Part shown: positions 48,401-60,344 of the stretch, piece by piece
Position numbering within the stretch: position 1 is the first letter of the stretch
Layout of the letters: every line of letters starts with the position of its first letter
Assembly: GCA_037951165.1 (NCBI GenBank)
Contig: JBBDHG010000014.1
Span: 5,310,001 to 5,374,000, forward strand
DNA from: Lophius americanus
Lineage: Eukaryota > Chordata > Actinopteri > Lophiiformes > Lophiidae
Reading direction: 5' to 3'
Length of the DNA stretch: 64,000 nucleotides
The notes under the pieces: model-generated
Seen by the model: only the letters and a program-made list of their open reading frames with translations
What the model was told of the DNA's origin: nothing
The model's database searches: none
Position numbers and translations under genes: made by a program

Positions 48401-51400
48401 TGACTCTTTAAATGATATAAAGGAAAGTAAACTGCAAAATCCTTAAATTCTTTACAATTTCACTTTGACACTTTAAAGATATTATCTTTTTAACGTTTGA
48501 TTAAATTAAAAGTTAAAAAGGATTATGAAATAATCACAATTTATTTTATGAATGTTTTATAGAGCTTACCATATTAGCTGGAATCAGCAAACAAGTAAAG
48601 GAACAATTTGAACTGTGATCAATTCAGATCTAAGGGTGATGGGTGAAAAACAGATTTTCTTCAAATATCCAAATTTTTCAGCTGGAATCTGGTCCTCGCA
48701 ATTTTCTTAAAATGTTAGTCAGATTGAGAGCCTTGGAGCCCCCACCCAGATCTGTCTGTCTGGCACTCAGCTTTTTTCAATTTCGCTCTTGTAAAGGAAT
48801 GGCCAGTGGCCAGATGTTCCTCCCCAGTCTAACAAGCAGATGCCCCATTTTTGAGGTTTAAATCGACAGACTAATTGAGACCATTAAGCTGATGATTCTT
48901 GTATACTACTGAAATAATTATTATTTTTCCCTGCTCATACATTAATAATAGTTTTATAGTATTAAAGACATAGAAAGACATCGACAAAAACAGAGCTCAG
49001 GATAGTGGCTGATGCAACCCTAGAATTTAGAAAACATCCAAACCTGTCTCCAATTATTGCTCTATTAAAGTTGCAGTGTGAAAAATGTAGGGGTTTTCTC
49101 TTTGACTATAATAAATGTACATAACATACAAAGTTTGGTTTTGTTAGTGTAAATAACAATAAAAATGAGTGGTATTCACATTTGCATTTTGAGAAACAAG
49201 GATCAAAATTGAAAAACAAGCTGTTTCCCCCCTTTCAAGATGAAATGGGATGATGGAAATTTGAGAAATCGTTTAATTTCAATTTTCTACTTTCATAATG
49301 AAAATTTAAATGGTATCCATCAGCTCCAGGATACATCAAGTAGTAAGTGTGTATGCTGCTGTCAGTTTTCAGATACACCAAAACATAAATCATCATTCTG
49401 ATATGACGGACTACTGCAAGTTATTTTGGGACACGCACACGCGTTTCTTCAAACCTTTTGCAGAATGAGATCAGTTTCCAGGCATGTAAAATATACAACA
49501 ATCAACCAGAACATTAAAACAACTAAATAGTGTTAATGTTATGGCTGTGTCAGCGGTTACAATTAGAGTAACTCGATTAGAGTTATGCTGACATATTTCA
49601 TATTAAGAGCAAAGACTTTAGAAAATAGTGCAGACAAGACCAGTAGGTAGAGCTTAGAATCCACCCCGAGACTCTTCATATTGATTGGATATAAACCGCT
49701 ACTGTTGAGGAACACTGTGATGATTAACGTTGCCTTCCTGCGCCACCTTCATTACGGTAAATGACCACATCCAGTTTCAGAAAAGGAAAAAGCTATTTTC
49801 TTCTGTTTTTCAATTTTGATTCTTGTATCTCAAAACGAAAAATCGAATTACCACTCGTTTTCCGCATTTCAATATTTGTTTCTGAACTGAAAAACGAAAT
49901 GCAAAATCATACAAGGACTTGATCGGCGTATGCTGTTCAACATTAAGTCAATTTTGAAGAGATTTTTGAGCCACAAGCAAAATTTCAGTGTTCGTTTGAA
50001 TTTGATCTTCTTCTATTCCAGATCATAACCCGATCAACTGCAACTGACCAGCTCCTGAACAGTAATGAGTTTATTCCCCAAATTCTACTCCTTTTCCCTT
50101 TTTTGGAAGGGACATTTCTAACTTTATTAAACGGAGATTCGGAAAGAGTAAATAAATAATAATAACTGAGGCAGCAATATAACCAGAAATGATGTCAACT
50201 GCTGTTAAACGCCACAGAAGAAGCTGACGCAGGGAACACGGGAGAAAGAGGGGGAGGTGACATAGCATTGGACAACATCATGGAATCAAACCAATGGCTG
50301 CTACCTGTTAAGTTAAACGGTGTACCACATACCGTAAGAAAATAAATCATCTGAAAGTGCAGTGCCAACAATGTGCAGAGGCGGCTCCTCATAGTAAACC
50401 GTCTGCTAAGAAAAACTTCAACCTGCCATCGAGAAGCAAATGTCAACAGCATTTTGCCCTAAGTGTCGAACAAACATCTTTTACGCCTACAATGTGACCA
50501 TCAAGATCATTACATAACAATCAAGTCACACAAAAGTGAAACATAGCTTAAGTTTCGTATTATGGGCAATTTAATGATTCTGTTAAAAGCAAACACCATT
50601 TCTAAAATCACACTGTATGTTCAGCTTTAGTACAATGAAGGCTGTATAAATCCATAATCCTCAGGCTGCAGTTCCAAACCAGATGTGAATTATTGCTCAA
50701 TTTGCTCATGTGTCTTACGTATGAGATGGTCATTGGTTTAAATCTCTGAAAAAAATAGATGAATTAAGTTTCTTATGTGATGTGTGCAAAATAAATGTTG
50801 AATTAGTGCAACTCATTGCTGTGGAAACCTTCTACATTAGTTGGGGCTGGCACATGTTGGTGTATGTGTGTGTGTGGGTGTGTGTAGTCACATTAAATAC
50901 CTCGATACCTAAATACAATCAAATGCTAGAGTGGCTTTTCTAGGAAGAGCAGGATAGCGTTAGATTTTCCATCTTCAGGATTATGTCATAGTTAAAAGGC
51001 CACTGTGGATTCACAGTGGGTGGAACTTTTAGAGGCCCCAGAGAACCCTGGCAACATCCTGACACTCTGTATACTTGGCAGTCCGTTTGGAAGTGTTTTT
51101 GTAAATAAGAGAAATGGAGAGCTAGGCATGGTTGTAAGCTTGGTTTATTAGCCAGCATCAACATAAGATGACAGCCTTAATGGCAATGACTACATTTAGC
51201 TGGTTAATTAAAAGTTAGTTCTACCCCATAGAGAGTCTACAGATGTGCCTCAAAGGAAGGCTTGTGTATTTATGGTATTATATCATGACTTTTAGTAAAA
51301 CAGAGTTTTAAGTTAATTACTCAAAAAACAGTATACGGCAGTATCAGTGTGTTGACTTTGTGCAGACTCCTAAGGACTCTGCGATTGGTCAGGGGGAAAG

Positions 51401-52571
51401 CCTTCATTGATCTTAGATCTCGAGCATTGCAGTATTTCTCAAGCATCCCTTGAACTGATACAGTATGCTTCATGGGCTCAAGAAGATACATCTGAAATCT
51501 ATTCAGGCTATGATGTGACTGAGGACATCGTCATGCAATTGCTTTACAGATATATGTATGGAAAAACAGGGCAATATTTTCTTCTCAAGTGAACGGAAAA
51601 CCATTACGAAAATGGAGGCACAGCTCTTATGACTACCGCTAGTAAACCTCAAACGTCAGGCATTAATCTAACAAGTCTAGATAAAATTTAAACATCCCTA
51701 TGTCTTAGCAAAAGAGAGAAAATAATTTCTGACCCTTGCTACCCAGCCTTTGACCTGTAACCGTCTGGGTGCAGGTTTCAGCAATCATCCTATATCATGT
51801 CAAAACAGTTGTTCATACCACAATCATTAAATGGTCAGCTAAAGATGTTTAATCTCGAAGAATAGTTTTCAGTGTAGCCATACTATGTTCCCTTTCTTTA
51901 TTGGCTCATTTCAATATTTTATAATTTGTGAATATCAATTTTTAAGCTAATATCTACTATAATATGGGTCTGTGATAGGCTGTAAATGTGCAACAATGTG
52001 GTCTGACTAGTTAGTTTGACATAAACGTGGGACCGTTTAATATTCTTATTTGTTGATTTCTGCAATCTCTTGTCAATGCCATGTCTTTTATATTGATATT
52101 ATGCAGTCTTAAATAATACATTCTATGCCCTGTTTAAGTTAAGGCCTTAAAACTTACTTTGATGAGAATATTCATATGATGAAAATTGAAATTCTGAAAT
52201 GTTCTATAATGACACAAAAATATTGAATGTTTTGAATTATAAAATATAATCACATCTAATTAGTGCATTATAAATTAAATGTATTATTATTATTATTATT
52301 ATTAATTGTGATATTCTTAATGTTATTGTCTGTTCTATAAAACACAACATTTTTCGACACTGAATTACTTAATGTGCATTCCATTGAAGAAATAAAAGGA
52401 GTATTATTTGAATGAATGATTTGATATGATGGAGTGTGAGTGCATGTGTATTTAAATCCCAAGAAAAAAACCTCTGGTAACACAAAATCTGGATTGTACC
52501 ATGGAAGGGAGGCAAACAGAGCAAAGTGTAATATAATTCACCAATAGTGTGGGATAAAAGAAATGGCTCAC
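48401..52571. other. Intron sequence, mostly unrecognised
   Basis: Apart from a tiny inverted Tc1-end remnant at about 49495-49560 and a (TTA)n run at 52282-52302, nothing is identified. The 49200-49900 part has A-rich blocks with AAAAACGAAA motifs that may be a short DNA transposon. Confidence 0.45.
49495..49560. mobile_element. Minimal Tc1-like remnant, ends only
   Basis: ATCAACCAGAACATTAAAAC and TGTTAATGTTATGGCTGTGT are degenerate inverted ends of the local Tc1-like family with almost nothing between them. Confidence 0.5.
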
Positions 52572-52712
52572 CTTAGGAATTTCTCCAGGTCATCGCGGCT
52601 ACAGGATGACCAAGAAAGATCGCTGGGGTTCCTCCCTTTCACCCATTCACCAGACATGATGTGGGAGTGACCAGTGCAGGTGGTGTGGTCATCATCATGG
52701 CTCATTCCCATG
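52572..52712 (-). CDS. adamts17: adamts17 exon: end of metalloprotease domain
   Basis: This exon encodes 46 full codons starting MGMSHDDDHTTC. The SH of GMSHD supplies the third zinc-ligand histidine of HExxHxxGxxH; HIMSGEW carries the Met-turn methionine. The end, SWSSCSRDDLEKFL, is the last helix of the catalytic domain. The acceptor is CCTTAG before C and the donor is AAG/GTGAGC. The exon begins with the third base of a codon and ends with two bases (AG) that join G of the next exon to give Arg. The preceding exon, which should carry HExxH and end in Gly-His-Asn, was searched for up to 64000 and not seen, so this intron is at least 11.3 kb long. Confidence 0.93.
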
Positions 52713-55084
52713 CTAAGGCCAAGACAAGGAAAAAATAAAATATTGTGTCAGAGAGTGAACTGGCCACTTTGAAAGTATTTAATTATATCTATTTTGGAAA
52801 GCTATCCATTTCAATATTAGGAATTCGATTTCCTTCTCGATGTGGACAACTCTAAATTCCTATCAAGTCATGATTATAATGTTTCTTTATTTATGTCAAG
52901 TCACAGGAGATGAACAGAAACGCTAGATGTTTGTTTTTTTAAATATTTTTATTATCATATGACTTACAAAAAAAAGGCCATAAACTTACCATAAACTTAC
53001 AGAAGATCACAACAACCAAGAACAGCGAAAAACACCTTACACAGAAGTTAGACGCTGTAGGGTTTTAGGATGGGGGGATACGGTATGTTGCTCGATAACA
53101 ATCATTTTAGCATTAAAAGGATTTCATTGTTAATATTATTTGTTCGAAGAAAAAATTTAAATTTTTCTCAAAATCTTCTTTCACGATCAGCTACTCCTTC
53201 CACACAGAGGAGTTCAAGAAATTCCAGTAACCACGGTTCTATTGAGAAGTATTTTCGTTTACGTATCGTTGAAATGAACGGAATCATTCTTCAAGCTGCG
53301 TAAAAGTTCAACATTTTCTTTTGTATTGTTTTGATGTTTTATGCTCAAATGTATTCCCTAATAAGCATACCACAGGACACACAGAGAGATTCAGTAGTAG
53401 TTAAATCCAAAATTTTCCTCTGTCCAAAAATACTTGGCTGCAGGGCATCCATATAACACGTGGATTGTCAGCACCACGCCAGCATAAATAAGGACTTGGA
53501 TCTGTGTTTTAAATTCTAGATGGAGTGGTACAAGTTCTGTGAGGGATTTTGAATTGTATCTGCATTGTATCCAGATTTATAACATAATCTCCAGTTAAGG
53601 GAACCCCTCATGTCTTACTTCAACTTGAGCTGAGTCTGGATACTGACATTTGGAATGGAATGATTCAACTAATACAGACCTGAGACAGTCCTGATGCTCA
53701 GGACCTGAATTGTTTATCTTTCTCTAAAAATATTGCTACCAAAAAGAAAACACAACCTGGACATAATGTAAGAAGTTTGAGTCTATGTTCAAATTGCATC
53801 TCCCTCTAAGGTCCATCTCCTCTATTTTTTTTTTTTTCTCCAAAATAGTTTTTTGGATAGCTGAGTTAATTTCTTTCAGTTTGGCCTACAGAGATTCTTT
53901 ATTGCTTTGGAATGAATGCTAAAAATATTTCACCCAAGTTGGAATCTCGTCATCTGTGTCATGGTCATGCAGGTGCGTCTTCCTTACACTCATGTCTGTG
54001 TTTACAAAAATCTAGTAACTTACTTTCTTTGTCTCGTTAAGTGGTCTAGAAACATCCTGATAAAACAGCTGATCTATCTATCTGTTAACTACTATTTCAT
54101 TTTAATTTGGCATAAAAGTCTCTTCTCTGGTTCTTTGTCAATCTGAGTGTTCCCCAGACTGTAATCACTTGAACGTGTGGAAGCTGGGAAAGCATTACAA
54201 AAAAGAGGAGGTGATAATTTCCTAATGCCGCTTAACTTTCAATTATAAAAACATTACATCTAAAGGCTTAAGTCATAAACTTCAGTAATTTTTGTAAATA
54301 TGTGCTTAGCTTAGAAAAATATGGCACCAACATATCTCAAAGAGTTGGGACAGTGACAGCAAAAAGACAGAAGTTTGTGGAATGCTTAAAAAACACCTGA
54401 TTGGATCCTTTCACAGGTAAAGAATAACATGGGTAACAGGGGATGAGAAATGATAATGATATTATGATAATGACTGAATGAATATCGTTAAAAGATTCAA
54501 TCATCTCTGCATGAAAAAAGTCAAAATCAAACACTGAATTTTTGTGACCTTTGACCCCTCAGGCAGCGATTGATGAATTCCGTTCATTATGAACACAAAA
54601 CAAAATATTTACCGAAAACAGATTTAAATAAATACAGTTCGTTGCTGCATCTACAAATTAAGATGTCACCATTGCGCAATAAACCATATATCTATAACAT
54701 CCAGAAACAATGACGACTATTCAGGGCCCGAGAATAGTGTATATTAGATCGACTGACCCGGCTTAAGTGGATCTGAACTGGACGAGTTCCCTTAGGTCTG
54801 ATGATTCCAAGACTCAAAAATTTCTAGGAAATCATAGTCATTGCATCGTTTGGGCTACAGTGGAAGGAGACCATCCAGATTAGAACGAGTACAAACTTCA
54901 AAGCCAACATCTGTGATGGTGTGAGAGCAGTGTTAGTGTCGATGGCATTGGTACTGTCAACTCTGTGATTTCATTGCTAATGCTGAAAGGTAAAAACAAG
55001 TTTTTAATATATTGTATACTACTATTACTATTCTCACATATGTTATAGAGTTCATACAGTGCAAAAATGAAATTAAATCTCTCC

Positions 55085-55260
55085 TGTAGACCCATACCTG
55101 GGGTGCGTTGGGAACACCCTTTGAAGCATCAGGGAGCAGATTGGGTTTAAGGGTCTTGCTCAAGGATCCTATGACATATAATCTGCAAGGGCTGGGTGTG
55201 AACCACTCTTCTTTGGGTTGAGGGACGACCAGTCTACACAATGAGCTACAGCTTCCCTAA
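55085..55260 (-). mobile_element. tRNA-derived SINE
   Basis: Antisense GTAGCTCATTGTGTAGACTG (A-box), GTTCACACCCAGCCCTTGCA (B-box region) and CTTGAGCAAGACCCTTAAAC. Confidence 0.65.
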
Positions 55261-55739
55261 GGGCCATTTTGATCAAAATATGCTGCCCTCCAGACAATCA
55301 TTTTTTTCAGGGAAGTCCATGCTTATTCTAGAGAAGTGAATATAAAAGTGTGGCTGCGAGTAAAATGGTCCAGGTTCTAGACTGAACTGCGAGTCGGGTC
55401 CTGTCTGCCATTGTGTGGTGCACAGCACTTTGTCATCTACCATTACTGTCTGATATAGGCTTGTGTACTATATTTCCATGGATGAACTGCCTCTCTTCCA
55501 AAATAAACTAGGTGAATCCAGACCTGAATTGTCAGAAATTTATTTTACATGTGGTATAGAGGTTGGCTCCAGAGTGCAATGTACCTGGCTTTGTACAAAG
55601 ATGAAGCCCTTTTGGCACAATTACTGACACACAGACCAAGATCAAAGGAATAACCAAGTCATTATGTCCAGGATTTGGTCTACTAGGACATATCCCAAAT
55701 CAAATTTTTGGAAATTCACATATTATGATAATGTATACA

Positions 55740-55900
55740 AACAGTGTAATGGTAAGTTGATTAACCTCCATCAGCAGGTCGGTGGTTACAGTCCAGCAGT
55801 CTACATGTCGTAGGATTCCTAGAGCAAGACTCTGAGGCTCAATTTGTTCCCAAGGCCCAACAGATACCTGTCAATACTCCTCAGGAATAATTTAAAATCA
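55740..55900 (+). mobile_element. tRNA-derived SINE fragment
   Basis: GGTCGGTGGTTACAGTCCAG is a mutated B-box region; CAGTCTACATGTCGTAGGAT and AGAGCAAGACTCTGAGGCTC follow as in the other copies. The tRNA-like 5' end is lost. Confidence 0.55.
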
Positions 55901-57289
55901 AAAACATATTTAGCTACATTGTATATGACAAATATATATTCTTCCTCTTCTTCTTCATCTTCTCTGCTCATTGATTGTTGGACTTTGGAAATGAAGAGTT
56001 GCATCCCCCTGTGATGTTCTGCTGTTTAGTGTTTACAAAACATTCTTCTAATCCCTTAAATTGTTGTTATTATCTATTATTTCTGCCAGATTGGACTGAA
56101 TTTTACAGCATGCCGCTTAATGACATTAACATTAGAATATGGTTCAGATTTCACTGTAAATTAATATCAATGTTTCACAGTGTAATTTCAAACGTTTGTT
56201 GTTTTTACCATCTTAAATTCAATTTCTTCAAATTAGATTTTTGTTCTTTTTCTCTTCTCTCTCTTAAAGTAATCCTAATAATAATAATTGTCCACATAAT
56301 GTACGTCTGTGTGAGACTCAAGATGATCAACAGATGACAGAGTGTGTACTGAGACAGGGAGGACTTGGGCACAGTCACTGTGCGTGTGTTTCCACCCAAA
56401 GCCTTGACCTACATTTGAAAATTAAAAACAACAACGTTGTCTGAACTCCAGGCACGGACTCAGAAACTAATAAATTGGAAGTGCAGACCTTTCCCTGCTT
56501 GAAATGAAAGCAATATAGAATTACATTTCGGGACTCATACTTGTCCTCATTTGCTGCAGAGGATATAAAGCGCTTTCAAAGTAGAGGGAAGAGATCAGTG
56601 TCTGAGAGATGTCCAATTGGGCCAGAACCATTCGGACCAGGCCAGACCAGCCAGTCCACATTATCTTAAACACTCCACAAGACGAGGGATAAGGACTGTT
56701 TATCCTGGCTAATCACAAAACAGAGAACAATATATTCATTACAAACATCATGTTTGTATAAAGATAAACTGAATGAAAACACTCCATGTTGCTAGGGAGT
56801 TAACCGAATACAGATGCAAGAGTTTCTCCATTACATTCATATCAATATTTATTGCAATACCAAAGCTTGAACAAAGGCCTACTATAATTTCCAAGATTAG
56901 AAGTCCAATCAGATGTCAGAAGTGTTGTAAAACAGGTTTTCACATCCCATGTTTTTGAGTGATTTTACAACTAAATTGTCCGGTACGGTACATACATACT
57001 GATAAAATTTTATTTTAGTAAATTTAATTCAAGATTAATCTATTGCTGGCAACAGTTAAGGAAGTACTCGAAAAGCGAAGCCATGTTTCGACTATAGTTA
57101 TTTCATAATAGTACCCTTGGATACTTTTCATAACCAGTAATTAATTTAGCTTGTTTAGTTTGTTTAGCGATTTCACTTTGCATCTCAATGAAAAATAATC
57201 GACTAACCACAACAGTCCCAATCTATATTATCTGCAATATTTCAGTACAAGATGAATAATTTCGGTCAAATTTCTGTGTATCATATACC

Positions 57290-57840
57290 CTTCCCTCTTC
57301 TTCACAGATAAGAGCAGGTTCATGCTCTTATCATGGCAGAATGATGTTACTGCCTGTAACATCATCCAGGAGGACAAGTTTGCTCTATGGTCTTCATTGA
57401 GGTATATCCTTTGAGGGTCTCACAGACCTCCACGTGTTTAGCCAAAGGTACACTGAATGCTGTTAGGACCAACTTTCTGATCTTACACTGATGCGGTGGA
57501 CCCAGGGTTCCTCCTGGTGCAGGACAATACCTACAATCTCGTGGTTCGAGTGTATGTCATGGATGGTGAAGGTATTGATGCCATTGACTTGTCCTCATGT
57601 TCCTCAGACATGAATCCACCTGAGAGCCTCTGCAACATTAGGTATTGATCCATCCAAGGGTGCAAAGTAGTGCCTAAGACTGTCAAGGAGCTAAGTGCCA
57701 TGATCCTGGTCTGAGAGGAGATCCCCCAGGACACAATCAAGCATCTCATCAGAAGCATGCCCTGGTGTGGTCAAGAGTGCCTACAGGGATGTGAACACTC
57801 GACAGACACATTAGGGTGCCACACTAGGCTTGTAGAGTCC
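57290..57840 (+). mobile_element. Decayed Tc1-like transposon
   Basis: Frames include DGEGIDAIDLSSCSSDMNPP and EEIPQDTIKHLIRSMPW, the C-terminal part of the same transposase as at 31911-33225. The N-terminal half is deleted. Two small inverted repeats lie at about 57306-57331 and 57340-57365. It directly abuts an L2-like LINE. Confidence 0.8.
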
Positions 57841-57869
57841 CACTTAGCCAGGCAAGATAGCATTAAAAA

Positions 57870-59640
57870 ATACAGTATGGCCATCCTGAGCGGAAGCTAT
57901 CACACTGCTCTGATAGCAGAAAAAAGAACAAGCGACACCTATTACTCTGCACTGATAGGAGAAAATAAGAACAATCCCAGGTTTGCGTTCAGCATTGTAG
58001 CCAGACTGACTGAGGGTCAGAGTTCTATTGAGCCTCGTACTCCTATAATCCTTAGGATCAACAACTTCATGAGTGTCTTTAATGACAAAATTCTACTTAT
58101 CAGAGACAAGCTTCACAACCTCCTGCCCTTGATTGGAAGTCTACACCCTAGGACTATGTACTTAGGAACTATAGAAAGACCTAATGCAGTCAGTCCTATT
58201 CATCTTAAACAAATAACTTTTCTCATTTCCTGATCAAAGACAACAACTGTCTCCTAAACCCCATACGTTTACACTTAATTAGCAACTCTGACTGATTAAA
58301 AATCATCAAACTGTCTTTAAATAAAGGCCATGTACTTAAATCTTCAGAGTATCCCTGATCAAACCAATTCTTAAAAAGCCAAAGTTATAAACAACCATTT
58401 AATGGCATCAGACTTAGGACTGGTCTATGTTCTGGTCTTGTACTATCTTAGTGCTGCATTCGATACTATTGCCAACCAAATTCTACTTCAAAAACTTGCA
58501 AACGTAATGGCCATACAGGCAATAAGTTGTGAAAGATTTCAGTTTGTGTTTTTGGATGATGAATCCTCAATGCATAGCAAATTTAACCATGGAGTTCCAC
58601 AGGGATCGTTGCTAGGACCAATATTATTCACATTAGATATGCTTCTTTCAGGCAACATTATCAGAAAACAGTCCATACATTTCCATTGTTATGAAGATGA
58701 CGCACAATTGTAATTATCAATGAAACTAGGGGAATGTAATCACTTATCTGAATTTGAAGTGAGTCTGAAAGACATCAAGTCCTGGATGACCTGCAATTTT
58801 CTATTATGAAATTAAAATAAAACTATAAAACTAACTATTAGTTATTGTGATGGGACCAAAGCACCTTAGAAAAACTTTATCTGTCAAAAAAGCTACTCTG
58901 CAGGGCATTACTTTGCCCTCCAGCACCACTGTGAGGAACCTGGGAGTGACCGGGATATGTCATCCGACCCCCAAATTAAAACAGATTTCTAAGTCTGCCT
59001 TTTTCTCATCTGCGTAATATTTCAATAAGATGCAGAAAAAATTGATAATTAATTTGTTACTTCCAGGCTGGATAACTGCAATTCCGTATTTGCAAGCAGT
59101 CCCAAAAGATCTCTCCAGCTGATCCAAAACGCTGCTGCACTGTGCAGACCAATACCAGTAATATAATATATCTCTCCAATATTAACTTATCAATATTATC
59201 AATATTCTCTGCGCTAGCTCCTGGTAAAATCTAAAATCTAAATTCAAAATCCTTCTGCTCACAAAATGATTTTGTTCCACGAAGCCGTAACAGTCAGGCA
59301 CCAATGTATCTGAAAGAGCTCACAGTTTCATATTGTCAAACCAGAGCACTATGGTCCCAAGATGCAGAGTTACTTGTAGTCCTTGTAGTAACCCTGCATC
59401 TTGTAGTTGAAGCCTCTCCAGAAGTAGAAGAGAAACCAGAGCCTTCAGCTATCAGCTATAGGCCTTTCCTGTGGAATCATCCCGCAGGCTCGGTTTGTGG
59501 GGCACAAACCCTCTCTACATTTAAGAGTAGGCTTAAAACCTTCCTTCTTGATAAAGCTTATAATTAAGGCTGTTGTAAGCTAGTTCTTAGCTATGCTGCC
59601 ATAGATTTAAACTGCTGGGACATCTCCCATGAGGCACTGA
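57870..59640 (+). mobile_element. L2-like LINE, 3' two-thirds, degraded
   Basis: Reads NNPRFAFSIVARLTEGQSS and FMSVFNDKILLIRDKL, then the reverse transcriptase LYYLSAAFDTIANQILLQKL, GVPQGSLLGPILF and HCYEDDAQL at 58402-58713. The catalytic box is EDD rather than ADD. The C-terminus STFKSRLKTFLLDKAYN ends at 59567. Several stops and frameshifts separate these blocks. Confidence 0.85.
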
Positions 59641-59967
59641 GCCTCTCTCTCTCTCTCCTTATTTATAATCCCTTTCACATTTATGCATGTTACTGGATTA
59701 TTGCATGTTACTAACTTCACTTTTTCCTTGGAGTTGTCGTGCTTTTTTACCCTGTAGAGTGAATTGGATGGTGGCAGGATCTGCTGCTGTGGACCTGCTT
59801 GAGGCCCACTGATTACAATAGGATGATGGTGAGCATTATAAAACACATAATGGGCCGTTCTGGTAAAACACAGTGGAGAGAAATTGTTTTTCAGTTGTGA
59901 GTGACAACCCTTGTGTAGACGGGGATATAATATATATGTCAAATATACAAAAGTCACTCATAAAATT

Positions 59968-60300
59968 ATAAACACTGGCTGATGAGGTGAGTAACAATAT
60001 CTTATTACATTAGCACCTGTCAGTGGTTGGGATATATTGTATATGAGCAAGTGAACATTCTGTCCTGGAGTTGATATGTTGTGAGCTGGAAAATGGGTAA
60101 AGATATAAGTGACTTTGGCAAGGGTCAAATAATGATAAATAGACAGCTTGGTAAGAGCTTCTCCAGGACAACTGGTCTTGTTGGTGTTCTCTGTCTGCAG
60201 TAGTTAGTATCTCCCACAGTGGTCAAAGACAGTCCATTGAATGGAAACATATTCCAGAACACAGGGGCCCACCACCCACGGAGGAATCCTTAGCGGTCCG
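59968..60300 (+). mobile_element. Tc1-like 5' fragment
   Basis: ACTGGCTGATGAGGTGAGTA, AAATGGGTAAAGATATAAGT and GACTTTGGCAAGGGTCAAAT follow the start of the local Tc1-like transposase (MGKDISDFGKGQIM). Truncated. Confidence 0.65.
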
Positions 60301-60344
60301 GTGCATTGTGGATGGGGCAGTAGAGAAGGCCAGAGGTCTTAGCG

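Larger units (their letters stand above)
52713..57289. other. adamts17: Upstream intron sequence, mostly unrecognised
   Basis: Expected adamts17 intron. It holds SINE fragments at 55085-55260 and 55740-55900 and a probable Tc1-like end near 54330-54440 (ACCAACATATCTCAAAGAGT). No HExxH-encoding exon is visible. Confidence 0.5.
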
